From: Agaricicola taiwanensis_A
GTDB taxonomy: Bacteria; Pseudomonadota; Alphaproteobacteria; Rhizobiales; Methylopilaceae
Reading direction: 5' to 3'
NCBI GenBank assembly: GCA_040394255.1
Contig: JBEBSP010000069.1
Coordinates: 1 to 13,203 of the forward strand
DNA length: 13,203 bases
Positions within the stretch are counted from its first letter, which is position 1. Each line of letters opens with the position of its first letter. The notes beneath the pieces are model-generated. The model saw only the letters and a program-made list of their open reading frames with translations. It was not told the origin of the DNA and made no database searches. Of the stretch, positions 6,939 through 13,203 are shown in pieces. Position numbers and translations under genes: made by a program.

Positions 6939-7774
6939 CACGCCGCGTCTGCATCATAGGCCATCCCGTGGCCCACTCCCGATCGCCGCTGCTTCATGGC
7001 TACTGGCTCAAGACCTTTGGTATTGATGGGCTGTACACCCGCGAGGATATCACTCCGGATGACTTTCCAGGTTTTCTGCGCGAGTTGGAACGGGCAGGCT
7101 ACAGCGGTGCCAATATTACCGTGCCCCACAAGGAAGCGGCGCTGTCTCTGATCGATGAGGTGGATGATACCGCCCGCGCCATCGGGGCGGTGAACACCGT
7201 TTGCATCAGGGATGGTGTAATCCGTGGCACGAACACGGATGTCTACGGATTCCTGGCCAATTTGGATGCTGGGGCCCCTGGCTGGGATGGCGGGCGGAAG
7301 GTGGCTGTCGTTCTCGGTGCCGGTGGCGCATCACGGGCCGTGGTTTTCGGCCTGATCGGGCGTGGCTTCAACAAGATCATCCTGTCCAACCGGACCCTTT
7401 CGAGAGCGCAGGTCCTCTGCGCTGATTTCACCGGCAAGGGTCTCGTGGCGGCTGCTTGGTCCAGACTTTCGGAACATCTTGGCGCCGCATCCCTACTGGT
7501 CAATGCCACCAGTCTGGGCATGACCGGGAAACCCACTCTTGAGATCGATCTTGCCACCCTCCCGCCGGAGGCGGTGGTGACCGACCTGGTCTATGCTCCG
7601 CTGGAAACGGAGCTGCTTCGAGAGGCCCGGCAACGCGGCAACCGCACCGTCGATGGTCTCGGCATGCTGCTTCATCAGGCGGTGCCGGGATTTGAACAGT
7701 GGTTTGGCCGCAAGCCGGACGTGACCCCTGAACTGCGCGCTCTTCTCGTCGCGGACCTGACCGGCGGGCGCTGA
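6935..7774 (+). CDS. aroE: AroE, shikimate dehydrogenase (NADP)
   Basis: Reduces 3-dehydroshikimate to shikimate with NADPH in aromatic amino acid synthesis. It has 279 residues, the normal length. The substrate domain shows IGHPVAHSRSPLLHGYW (8-24) with the shikimate-binding SxS, NITVPHKEAA with catalytic Lys66, GAVNTV, and GTNTDVYGF with catalytic Asp102. The cofactor domain has VLGAGGASRAV (127-137) and SNRT (151-154), the latter typical of NADP preference. NATSLGMTGKP and the C-terminal DGLGMLLHQAVPGFEQWFG complete the pattern. All catalytic residues are present. It overlaps maf by four bases and is one base from coaE. The maf-aroE-coaE-dnaQ order is a conserved alphaproteobacterial arrangement without an obvious pathway logic; proximity to the origin is the shared property. 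Confidence 0.97.
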   Translation: MTRRVCIIGHPVAHSRSPLLHGYWLKTFGIDGLYTREDITPDDFPGFLRELERAGYSGANITVPHKEAALSLIDEVDDTARAIGAVNTVCIRDGVIRGTNTDVYGFLANLDAGAPGWDGGRKVAVVLGAGGASRAVVFGLIGRGFNKIILSNRTLSRAQVLCADFTGKGLVAAAWSRLSEHLGAASLLVNATSLGMTGKPTLEIDLATLPPEAVVTDLVYAPLETELLREARQRGNRTVDGLGMLLHQAVPGFEQWFGRKPDVTPELRALLVADLTGGR

Positions 7775-7775
7775 C

Positions 7776-8360
7776 ATGATCGTGATGGGCCTGACCGGAT
7801 CGATCGGCATGGGAAAATCGACCACGGCCGGTTTTTTCCGGGAGGCGGGGATCCCTGTCCATGATGCCGATGCCGCGGTTCATCAGCTCTATGCCGGGCC
7901 GCTTGCCCCGCTCATCGAGCAGGAATTTCCCGGCAGCACCGACCGCGGCAAGGTTGATAGGGCTCGCTTGCGCGGCGTGATTGCCGGTGATCCCGATGCG
8001 GTCGAAAGACTTGAAAAGATCGTTCATCCGGAGGTCCGGTCCCTGGAAACCGCCTTTCGACGAAAGGCGCTGTCACGAGGGATTCGCTTGGTTGTGCTCG
8101 ATATTCCGCTTCTTTTCGAGAAAACAGCGGCCGAACGCTGTGACATGATCGTGGTGGTGACGGCCGATGCCGACGTCCAGCGTTCGAGGGTTCTGGCCCG
8201 GCCCGGCATGACGGGTGAATTGTTCGAGGCGCTGCTCGCCCGCCAGATATCGGATGCGGAGAAACGTCGCCGTTCCCATTTCCTTGTGGATACAGGCCAT
8301 GGCCTGGAGAGCGCGCGGCGTCAGGTTCAGGCTATCCTGCGAGCCATAGCTGCCTGCTGA
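7776..8360 (+). CDS. coaE: CoaE, dephospho-CoA kinase
   Basis: Last step of coenzyme A synthesis: phosphorylates the ribose 3'-hydroxyl of dephospho-CoA with ATP. The product has 194 residues, normal for the family. The P-loop is at the N terminus (GSIGMGKST, 8-16). HDADAAVHQLY (29-39) contains the conserved DAD substrate motif. A LEKIVHPEVR block and VLDIPLLFEK (the LxDIPLLFE signature) lie in the middle. The segment RPGMTGELFEALLARQ recalls the R-x-x-x-x-E-x-A/x-x-R-x-x-x-Q lid pattern. It starts one base after the aroE stop, so coupling is likely, and lies 14 bases before dnaQ. No anomalies seen. Confidence 0.96.
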   Translation: MIVMGLTGSIGMGKSTTAGFFREAGIPVHDADAAVHQLYAGPLAPLIEQEFPGSTDRGKVDRARLRGVIAGDPDAVERLEKIVHPEVRSLETAFRRKALSRGIRLVVLDIPLLFEKTAAERCDMIVVVTADADVQRSRVLARPGMTGELFEALLARQISDAEKRRRSHFLVDTGHGLESARRQVQAILRAIAAC

Positions 8361-8374
8361 ACCACGGGACTGGA

Positions 8375-9076
8375 ATGCGAGAGATTGTCTTCGATACCGA
8401 AACGACAGGGCTTGATCCCGTCCGGGGCGACCGCGTTGTCGAGATCGGATGCGTCGAGATCCTTAATCTGATTCCCTCGGGCCAGACCTTTCATGTCTAC
8501 ATCAATCCCGAGCGCGACATGCCAGCCGAAGCCGAGCGGGTGCATGGGCTTTCAGCAGCCTTCCTGGCCGACAAACCCAGATTCGCCGAAATCGTGGATG
8601 ATTTCCTCGCCTTCATCGGAGACGATTCACGCTTGGTTGCCCATAACGCGGGGTTCGACCTTGGCTTCATCAACGCTGAACTGACCAGACTCGGGAAACC
8701 GCCGCTTGTGAGCGAGCGCATCGTCGACACGCTGGCTCTGTCGCGCCGCCGCAATCCCGGTGGCCGGCACAGTCTGGACGATTTGTGCAGCAGATACGGC
8801 ATCGACAATTCACGCCGCACCAAACACGGGGCGCTGCTGGATTCCGAGATATTGGCGGAGGTCTATGCCGAACTGATGGGCGGGCGCCAGGCCAATCTGG
8901 GCCTAAGCATCGACAGCAGCGGCTATGCCGTCGCCTTTGGCGAGAAGCGGGTCGCGAAGCAAAGACCAGAGCCCCTGCCGTCGCGGGTGACCCCGGAAGA
9001 ACAACAGGCTCACGATGTTTTCATCGCGAGCCTGGGAGACGTTGCCATCTGGAAAGACTACGGGTTGGAACCCTAG
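8375..9076 (+). CDS. dnaQ: DnaQ, DNA polymerase III epsilon subunit (3'-5' proofreading exonuclease)
   Basis: Proofreading exonuclease of the replicative polymerase. The DEDDh catalytic set is complete: Exo I FDTETTG (Asp7, Glu9), Exo II LVAHNAGFDLGFI (Asp95), and Exo III-epsilon HGALLDSEILAEVY (His151, Asp156). RHSLDDLC (131-138) and the NSRRTKHGALLDSEIL spacing are typical of epsilon. At 233 residues it matches the bacterial subunit, with the exonuclease domain in 1-170. The C-terminal tail (about 185-233) should bind the polymerase alpha subunit; it ends with HDVFIASLGDVAIWKDY, similar to other alphaproteobacterial epsilon tails. It closes the ppsR operon and meets secB head-on; the two reading frames overlap by four bases in a shared CTAG. 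Confidence 0.95.
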   Translation: MREIVFDTETTGLDPVRGDRVVEIGCVEILNLIPSGQTFHVYINPERDMPAEAERVHGLSAAFLADKPRFAEIVDDFLAFIGDDSRLVAHNAGFDLGFINAELTRLGKPPLVSERIVDTLALSRRRNPGGRHSLDDLCSRYGIDNSRRTKHGALLDSEILAEVYAELMGGRQANLGLSIDSSGYAVAFGEKRVAKQRPEPLPSRVTPEEQQAHDVFIASLGDVAIWKDYGLEP

Positions 9077-9564
9077 TTGGCGACTTCGCTGGTTTCCGGC
9101 TGGATCTGCGCCAGGCGCTGGCGGTAAAGCGCGGCGAAATCGATCGGATCGATCATGAGGGGCGGGAAGCCGCCGTTGCGGATCGCATCGGCGATGATCT
9201 GTCGCGCGAAGGGGAACAGGAGCCGTGGGCATTCGATCAGAACGACCGGGCGCTGATCTTCGGGGGACAAGCCCTGAATCCGGAACACGCCGGCGTACAA
9301 AAGCTCGGCCTTGAACAGGGCGCCATCTTCGACGATCGCCTCGGCATCGATCTTGAGTTCGACCTCGATGTCGCTTTCCGACAGCCCGCGGGCGTTTACA
9401 TTCACCTGAATCTGGATATTCGGTGCTTTATCCTGTGCTCCCAGCGAACGGGGCGCATTGGGATTCTCGAACGAGAAGTCCTTCACATACTGCGCCAGCA
9501 CATTCAGCGAGGGCACAGGGGCTTCGGAGGGGTTACCGTTGGTCGACATCGATCCTGCTTTCAT
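9073..9564 (-). CDS. secB: SecB, protein-export chaperone
   Basis: Tetrameric cytosolic chaperone that holds precursors unfolded and delivers them to SecA. The frame gives 163 residues, the family norm. The signature core is present: NVNARGLSESDIEVELKID, ALFKAELLYAGVFRIQGL, VLIECPRLLFPFARQII and NGGFPPLMIDPIDFAALY, all near-diagnostic. I kept the ATG at 9564 because GGAG lies four bases upstream; the internal ATG at 9549 (MSTNGNPSEAP) resembles starts of some homologues but its AGGA is only three bases away. It is transcribed toward dnaQ and stops within the dnaQ stop codon. In many Rhizobiales fxsA lies between secB and the Tim44-like gene; none is found here. Confidence 0.96.
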   Translation of the reverse strand: MKAGSMSTNGNPSEAPVPSLNVLAQYVKDFSFENPNAPRSLGAQDKAPNIQIQVNVNARGLSESDIEVELKIDAEAIVEDGALFKAELLYAGVFRIQGLSPEDQRPVVLIECPRLLFPFARQIIADAIRNGGFPPLMIDPIDFAALYRQRLAQIQPETSEVAN

Positions 9565-9782
9565 CCATCTCCGGCGACAGCGGCCGGTCCCGTATAAGTT
9601 CCCCGGCTAACATGCGACGATGGCGTGGAGCAAGATGCATGTCGGTTGGCCCGGTGCCTGCCATGCTTTAGTCTGTGTGCGGGATGCACACTGGACCTTA
9701 GGTCCATGCGGTTCCATATGTGAGACCAGTGACCGCGTTTTCAGCGGTGATAAAGATAGGAGCGGGGCGCCGCACGATTGTC
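9565..9782. promoter_or_regulatory. Divergent intergenic region of secB and timA
   Basis: This 218-base gap must carry the promoters of both divergent units, which I cannot place with confidence (TATAAG near 9593 is a possible -10). It contains two abutting perfect dyads at 9675-9706, described separately. No fxsA-like frame or other gene is supported here. Confidence 0.45.
9675..9706. repeat. Two abutting perfect inverted repeats upstream of timA
   Basis: GTGTGC-GGGAT-GCACAC (9675-9691) is followed with no gap by TGGACCT-T-AGGTCCA (9692-9706). Arms are 6 and 7 bp and all pairs are perfect. There is no T-tract on either strand, so an intrinsic terminator is unlikely. They may be operators or tandem RNA hairpins in the timA leader. 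Confidence 0.55.
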
Positions 9783-10499
9783 ATGAGCGATGGCTTCGAT
9801 ATCTACACCATCATCTTTCTCCTGCTGGCGGTTTTTATCGTCCTGCGGCTGCGTTCGGTTTTGGGCACGCGAACGGGGCACGAGCGTCCCCCTTACGACC
9901 CCTATGCGAAACGGGAGGCCCGTCCGGCGTCAGGCGCCAATGAGAACGTCGTCACGCTGCCGAAGCGGGCAGCCGATCTGCCCGATCAGAAAGATGAGCC
10001 CGCTCCGGTGGTGGATCGCTGGAAGGCCGTCGTCGCGGCTGACGGCAACGCTGAGGCAGGACTGGATGCCATTGCCGCAGCAGACCGGAAATTCGATGCC
10101 GACAGCTTTCTTCAGGGAGCGAAGGACGCTTATGAGATGATCGTCACCGCCTTCGCCCGCGGCGATCGCAAGGGACTGAAGCCGCTGCTTGCAAAGGAAG
10201 TGTTCGACGATTTCACGGCCGCGATCACGGATCGCGAGTCACGCGGCGAAAGTCTTGAGACGACCTTCGTTTCCCTGGACAAATGCCACATCACCGAGGC
10301 TGAGCTGCGCGGCAAGCAGGCACTTGTCACGGTCCGCTTTGTTTCCCAGCTCGTGTCGGCCACCCGCGACAAGGACGGCGAGATCATCGACGGCAGCGCC
10401 GAGGCGGTGACGGAGGTGATCGATGTCTGGACATTCTCGCACGACACGACCAGTTCCGACCCGAACTGGAAGTTGGTAGCGACCGAATCAGCCGCTTGA
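9783..10499 (+). CDS. timA: Tim44-like (TimA) inner-membrane-anchored protein
   Basis: Alphaproteobacterial relative of mitochondrial Tim44; TimA in Caulobacter is an inner-membrane-associated protein. The 238-residue product has an N-terminal membrane segment (about residues 6-22, DIYTIIFLLLAVFIVLRLRS), then a polar, proline-rich linker (about 25-85). A Tim44-type C-terminal domain runs from about 95 to 238, with FDADSFLQGAKDAYEMIVTAFARGDRK, LLAKEVFDDF and the late TEVIDVWTFSHD ... PNWKLVAT block characteristic of the family. I chose ATG 9783; the frame opens 21 codons earlier (9720), but the added residues resemble no family N terminus and would push the membrane segment inward. The membrane side is not settled by sequence alone. 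mltA begins four bases after its stop, so timA-mltA-smr is one operon. Confidence 0.9.
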   Translation: MSDGFDIYTIIFLLLAVFIVLRLRSVLGTRTGHERPPYDPYAKREARPASGANENVVTLPKRAADLPDQKDEPAPVVDRWKAVVAADGNAEAGLDAIAAADRKFDADSFLQGAKDAYEMIVTAFARGDRKGLKPLLAKEVFDDFTAAITDRESRGESLETTFVSLDKCHITEAELRGKQALVTVRFVSQLVSATRDKDGEIIDGSAEAVTEVIDVWTFSHDTTSSDPNWKLVATESAA

Positions 10500-10503
10500 T
10501 GAG

Positions 10504-11553
10504 ATGGCATGCACTTTTCGCTCGATGGCCTTGACGGCGGCGCTTCTGGTCGCCGCCACGGTGCAGTCGAACGGCAGCGAGCTGCGCCGCTCATCCTTCG
10601 GAGAGATCGCTGGCTGGGCAGCTGACGATCATCGGGCGGCCTTCAGGGTTTTCCGCTCCGGCTGCGCAAAGAGCCCGGCCCGGAAAATGCCCCGGATACT
10701 CGGTACATCCGCATCTCTGGTGAACGCGTGCCGGGCGGCCACAGCGTTGGAGCCGGCACCCTCTCAGGAGGTGGCCAAGGCGTTCTTTGAACGCTGGTTC
10801 ATACCCCATGAGGTCAAGGACGGCTTCCTGACCGCCTATTTCGAACCTGAAATATCCGGTTCGACGGCCCCTGACGCGGCGCACAGCGCCCCGGCCCTGT
10901 CATGGCCGACCGGTGACACCGCCAGCCTTCCGGAGCGAAGCGCCATCGAGCAGGGCGCGCTGGCGGGGCGCAGCAAGGCCCTGCTTTACCTCGACCCGGT
11001 CGATTTGTTCGTTACCCAGGTTCAGGGCTCCGCGCGCATCAGGCTGACGGATGGCAGCCGCGTCCGCCTGGCCTATGCGGGTCGCAACGGCAAGCCCTAC
11101 ACCGCCATCGGCAAGGTCCTGGTCGACCGGGGTGTCATGGCGCTGGAAGAGGTCACCATGGACCGCATCGTTGCCTGGCTGCGGGCCAACCCCGGGCCGG
11201 GCAGGGATCTCATCCGGGAGAACAAGTCCTACGTGTTCTTCAAGATAAACACCGCCCTTGCGGCGGATGCGGGGCCGATCGGCGGGGCGGGACTCTCCCT
11301 GACCGCCGGCCGCAGCCTGGCTGTCGATCACAAGATCTGGCCCTACGGGCTGCCAATCTGGATCGGCGCGGATCTTCCGAATGGCGCCGTACAGCGGCTG
11401 ACCGTCGCGCAGGACACCGGCACGGCCATCGTGGGGCAAGGGCGGGCCGATCTGTTCCTCGGCACGGGCCCTGAAGCGGGCTCGCGCGCGGGGGATGTAC
11501 GCCACCCGATGACCATGGTCGTTCTGCTTCCACGGGAAAGAGCCCTGCCGTGA
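10504..11553 (+). CDS. mltA: MltA family membrane-bound lytic murein transglycosylase, shortened form
   Basis: Cleaves peptidoglycan glycan strands with formation of 1,6-anhydro-muramyl ends. The N terminus is a signal peptide (hydrophobic about 8-20, then VQSNGS) without a lipobox cysteine, so a periplasmic rather than lipid-anchored form is likely. The MltA core shows FLTAYFEPEISGS (108-120), VQGSARIRLTDGSRVRLAYAGRNGKPYTAIGKVL (split 173-206) and ENKSYVFF (239-246). A 3D-type C-terminal segment has LAVDHKIWPYGLPIWI and AQDTGTAIVGQGRADLFLG, with the likely catalytic and supporting Asp304 and Asp316. Between the EPE motif and the SAIEQGALAG motif the usual PxYxRPxDLV-containing insert is largely missing, making the protein 349 residues. 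The start is ATG 10504; ATG 10525 would give a shorter signal peptide. It overlaps smr by four bases (GTGA). Confidence 0.92.
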   Translation: MACTFRSMALTAALLVAATVQSNGSELRRSSFGEIAGWAADDHRAAFRVFRSGCAKSPARKMPRILGTSASLVNACRAATALEPAPSQEVAKAFFERWFIPHEVKDGFLTAYFEPEISGSTAPDAAHSAPALSWPTGDTASLPERSAIEQGALAGRSKALLYLDPVDLFVTQVQGSARIRLTDGSRVRLAYAGRNGKPYTAIGKVLVDRGVMALEEVTMDRIVAWLRANPGPGRDLIRENKSYVFFKINTALAADAGPIGGAGLSLTAGRSLAVDHKIWPYGLPIWIGADLPNGAVQRLTVAQDTGTAIVGQGRADLFLGTGPEAGSRAGDVRHPMTMVVLLPRERALP

Positions 11554-12092
11554 GGCGCCGGGCCTTGACGCCGGAGGAAGCGCGCCTTTGGGCGCGGGTG
11601 GCTGAGACCGTAAAACCGATGCCGGGCCGAATGCCTCTGGAACGGCCACAGGACAAGCCGGTGCCGGCCGGACCCGTCATTCAGAAAACGCATTCTTTTC
11701 AAGCGGTTGGAACGGTCGTTCCGCCGCCGAATCGACCGGAGCCCTTCGACCTGCGCCTGCGGCAGAAGCTTGACCGGGGGCGGATGGAGATCGATGCCCG
11801 GATCGATCTCCACGGCCTGCGGCAGGACGAGGCGCATCGCACGCTGAGGGCTTTCCTGCGCAGCGAGCAGGCGCGGGGCAGCCGCACCGTGCTCGTCATC
11901 ACCGGCAAGGGAAAATCACAAGCCTCTGATCCTTATGCGGAATCCGGTGTCCTGAAGCGTCAGGTGCCGCACTGGCTGGCGGCGGCGGACATCAGCCCGC
12001 TGATTGTCAGCTACGGCGAAGCCGGGCGGGGACATGGCGGCGAGGGCGCGCTTTACGTGCGCCTGCGCCGCCGCGACCGATCGCGGACGTAA
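11550..12092 (+). CDS. smr: Smr domain protein
   Basis: Stand-alone small protein with a C-terminal Smr (MutS2-related) domain; such domains are nucleic-acid endonucleases in some characterised cases, but the role of this alphaproteobacterial form is unknown. The 180 residues comprise a basic, proline-rich N-terminal half without recognisable domain (about 1-78), then the Smr fold: RIDLHGLRQDEA (84-95, the LDLHG motif), RTVLVITGKGK (112-122, the TGxG motif), SGVLKRQVPHWL and HGGEGALYVRLRR (162-174). All three hallmarks are intact. The start is GTG 11550 in the mltA stop (GTGA), so it is co-translated with a cell-wall enzyme, an association shared by many Alphaproteobacteria. It converges with hslU over a 91-base gap. 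Confidence 0.92.
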   Translation: MRRRALTPEEARLWARVAETVKPMPGRMPLERPQDKPVPAGPVIQKTHSFQAVGTVVPPPNRPEPFDLRLRQKLDRGRMEIDARIDLHGLRQDEAHRTLRAFLRSEQARGSRTVLVITGKGKSQASDPYAESGVLKRQVPHWLAAADISPLIVSYGEAGRGHGGEGALYVRLRRRDRSRT

Positions 12093-12183
12093 CGGGTCCG
12101 AATCGGAGATTTGGGCCGCACCGGGCCGCCGCTTCAGCCGCCCGGACCGCACAATGCCGCCGCGAGCCGCCGTTTCACGTGAA
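12093..12183. other. Convergent smr-hslU gap
   Basis: A very G+C-rich 91-base gap where both transcripts should end. Repeated GGGCCG/CGGCCC-type words allow several weak pairings (for example CGGGC with GCCCG around 12130-12145), but no stem with a T-tract is visible, so I call no intrinsic terminator. The right end runs into a parS-like site. Confidence 0.4.
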
Positions 12184-12186
12184 TCA
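12171..12186. promoter_or_regulatory. parS: parS-like ParB binding site overlapping the hslU stop
   Basis: CGTTTCACGTGAATCA matches parS TGTTTCACGTGAAACA at 14 of 16 positions, with an uninterrupted 12-base match (GTTTCACGTGAA) that includes the full central CACGTG. The mismatches are T to C at position 1 and A to T at position 14. Its last three bases are the hslU stop codon. It is about 6.7 kb right of the probable origin, within the zone where alphaproteobacterial parS sites cluster. It is the better of the two parS-like sites here. Confidence 0.65.
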
Positions 12187-13203
12187 CAGCACGAAGCGGC
12201 TGAGGTCGGCGTTCTTGGCCAGGTCGCCGACATGTCCGCGCACATGGGTCTCGTCGATCACGATGGTCTCGCCGTTGCGATCCGATGCGGTGAAGGAAAT
12301 ATCGTCCAGCACCCGCTCCAGCACGGTCGACAGCCGCCGCGCGCCGATGTTCTCCACCGAGGCGTTCACCTCCGCCGCGATGTCGGCGATGGCGTCCACG
12401 GCGTCGTCGGTGAACGACAGGGTGACGCCTTCGGTCGCCATCAGCGCCACCGACTGGCGGATCAGGCTGGCCTCGGTGTCCGTCAGGATGCGGCGGAAGT
12501 CCTCGCGGGTCAGCGGCCCCAGCTCGACCCGGATCGGCAGACGGCCCTGAAGCTCCGGCAGGAGGTCGGAGGGTTTGGCCACATGGAACGCGCCGGAGGC
12601 GATGAACAGGACGTGGTCGGTCTTGACCGGCCCGTGCTTGGTGGCCACCGTGGTGCCCTCGATCAGCGGCAGGAGATCGCGCTGCACGCCCTCGCGGGAG
12701 ACGTCGCCGCCCATGCGGCCCTCGCGGGCGCAGATCTTGTCGATCTCGTCGAGGAACACGATGCCGTTGTTCTCCACCGCGCGGATCGCCTCGCGCACCA
12801 GGCTTTCCTGGTCGACCAGCTTGTCGGATTCCTCGGCGATCAGCAGCGGATAGCTGTCCTTGACGGTGACGCGCTTGGTGGCGGTGCGCCCGCCGAAGGC
12901 CTTGCCCAGCATGTCGCCGATGGAGACGACGCCGATCTGTCCGCCGGGCATGCCGGGGATCTCGAACGGCATGTTGCCGGGGGCCTGGATCTCGACCTCG
13001 ATCTCCTTGTCGTCCAGTTCGCCGTCGCGCAGCTTCTTGCGGAAGCTTTCCCGGGTGCCGGGGCTCGCGGTGGCGCCCACCAGCGCGGTCACGACCCGCT
13101 CCTCGGCGGCGAGATGGGCCTTGGCCTGGACGTCCTTGCGCCGGGCTTCGCGCACGATGCCGATGGCGACTTCCACGAGATCGCGGACGATCTGCTCGAC
13201 GTC
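12184..13203 (-). CDS. hslU: HslU (ClpY), ATPase subunit of the HslUV protease, 5' end cut by window edge
   Basis: AAA+ unfoldase that feeds proteins to the HslV peptidase. 339 residues are visible, the C-terminal part of a family of about 435; the Walker A region and first ~95 residues lie outside. The visible part begins DVEQIVRDLVEVAIGI, the segment following GYVGRDVE in homologues, then the intermediate (I) domain. Walker B is GIVFLDEIDKICARE. IASGAFHVAKPSDLLPELQGRLPIRVEL carries the sensor and arginine-finger region, split by a proline. GARRLSTVLERVLDDISF (sensor 2) and the terminal DLSRFVL, the tail inserted into HslV pockets, are intact. Third codon positions are almost all G or C, and sampled G+C (45 of 60 at 12661-12720) is far above that of mnmE. 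hslV is expected just upstream, to the right of the window. Confidence 0.96.
   Translation of the reverse strand, partial: DVEQIVRDLVEVAIGIVREARRKDVQAKAHLAAEERVVTALVGATASPGTRESFRKKLRDGELDDKEIEVEIQAPGNMPFEIPGMPGGQIGVVSIGDMLGKAFGGRTATKRVTVKDSYPLLIAEESDKLVDQESLVREAIRAVENNGIVFLDEIDKICAREGRMGGDVSREGVQRDLLPLIEGTTVATKHGPVKTDHVLFIASGAFHVAKPSDLLPELQGRLPIRVELGPLTREDFRRILTDTEASLIRQSVALMATEGVTLSFTDDAVDAIADIAAEVNASVENIGARRLSTVLERVLDDISFTASDRNGETIVIDETHVRGHVGDLAKNADLSRFVL

Noticed and set aside
9062..9073. GGGTTGGAACCC at the end of dnaQ as a bidirectional terminator
   Set aside because: Stem of only four to five pairs and no T-tract on either strand; it is in coding sequence.

Overview
This window is a compact, vertically inherited stretch of an alphaproteobacterial chromosome, and it very probably contains the origin of replication. 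The gene order mnmG-mnmE-rho-hemJ-hemE / ppsR-maf-aroE-coaE-dnaQ / secB / timA-mltA-smr / hslU is the conserved origin-proximal block of Alphaproteobacteria. A Tim44-like protein, HemJ and a secB next to dnaQ all fit that class. I cannot fix the genus. Base composition is moderate on the left (about 52% G+C in a sampled line of mnmE) and much higher at the right edge (about 75% in a sampled line of hslU).

Left arm (1-5119, all minus strand). mnmG (cut by the window edge) and mnmE encode the two subunits of the tRNA wobble-uridine modifying enzyme. Upstream lie rho (transcription terminator, with a structured leader) and then hemE and hemJ, two haem-biosynthesis genes three bases apart. A near-consensus ParB site (parS) sits between mnmE and mnmG.

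Centre (5120-5472). This 353-bp gap between hemE and ppsR is the only large non-coding space. It is where the Caulobacter and Rickettsia origins are placed. It holds a 76% A+T segment, a perfect CtrA box (TTAA-N7-TTAA) just upstream of the hemE ribosome binding site, DnaA-box-like 9-mers (best 8/9) and three GANTC methylation sites. Genes on both sides are transcribed away from it, and G/C skew in sampled lines changes sign across it. The apparent 32-residue N-terminal extension of HemE is read out of this origin DNA and is not believed.

Right arm (5473-13203). ppsR-maf-aroE-coaE-dnaQ form a tight plus-strand operon with 4-base overlaps or short gaps. dnaQ meets secB tail to tail, the two stop codons sharing one CTAG. 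A divergent gap with two abutting perfect dyads separates secB from timA-mltA-smr (a Tim44-like membrane protein, a lytic transglycosylase and an Smr-domain protein). smr converges on hslU, whose N-terminal quarter lies beyond the edge. A second near-consensus parS overlaps the hslU stop codon.

I found no mobile elements, CRISPR arrays, RNA genes, pseudogenes or unknown multi-gene system. The interest lies in the origin and segregation signals, the rho leader, the secB-timA dyads, and small oddities in MnmE and MltA.
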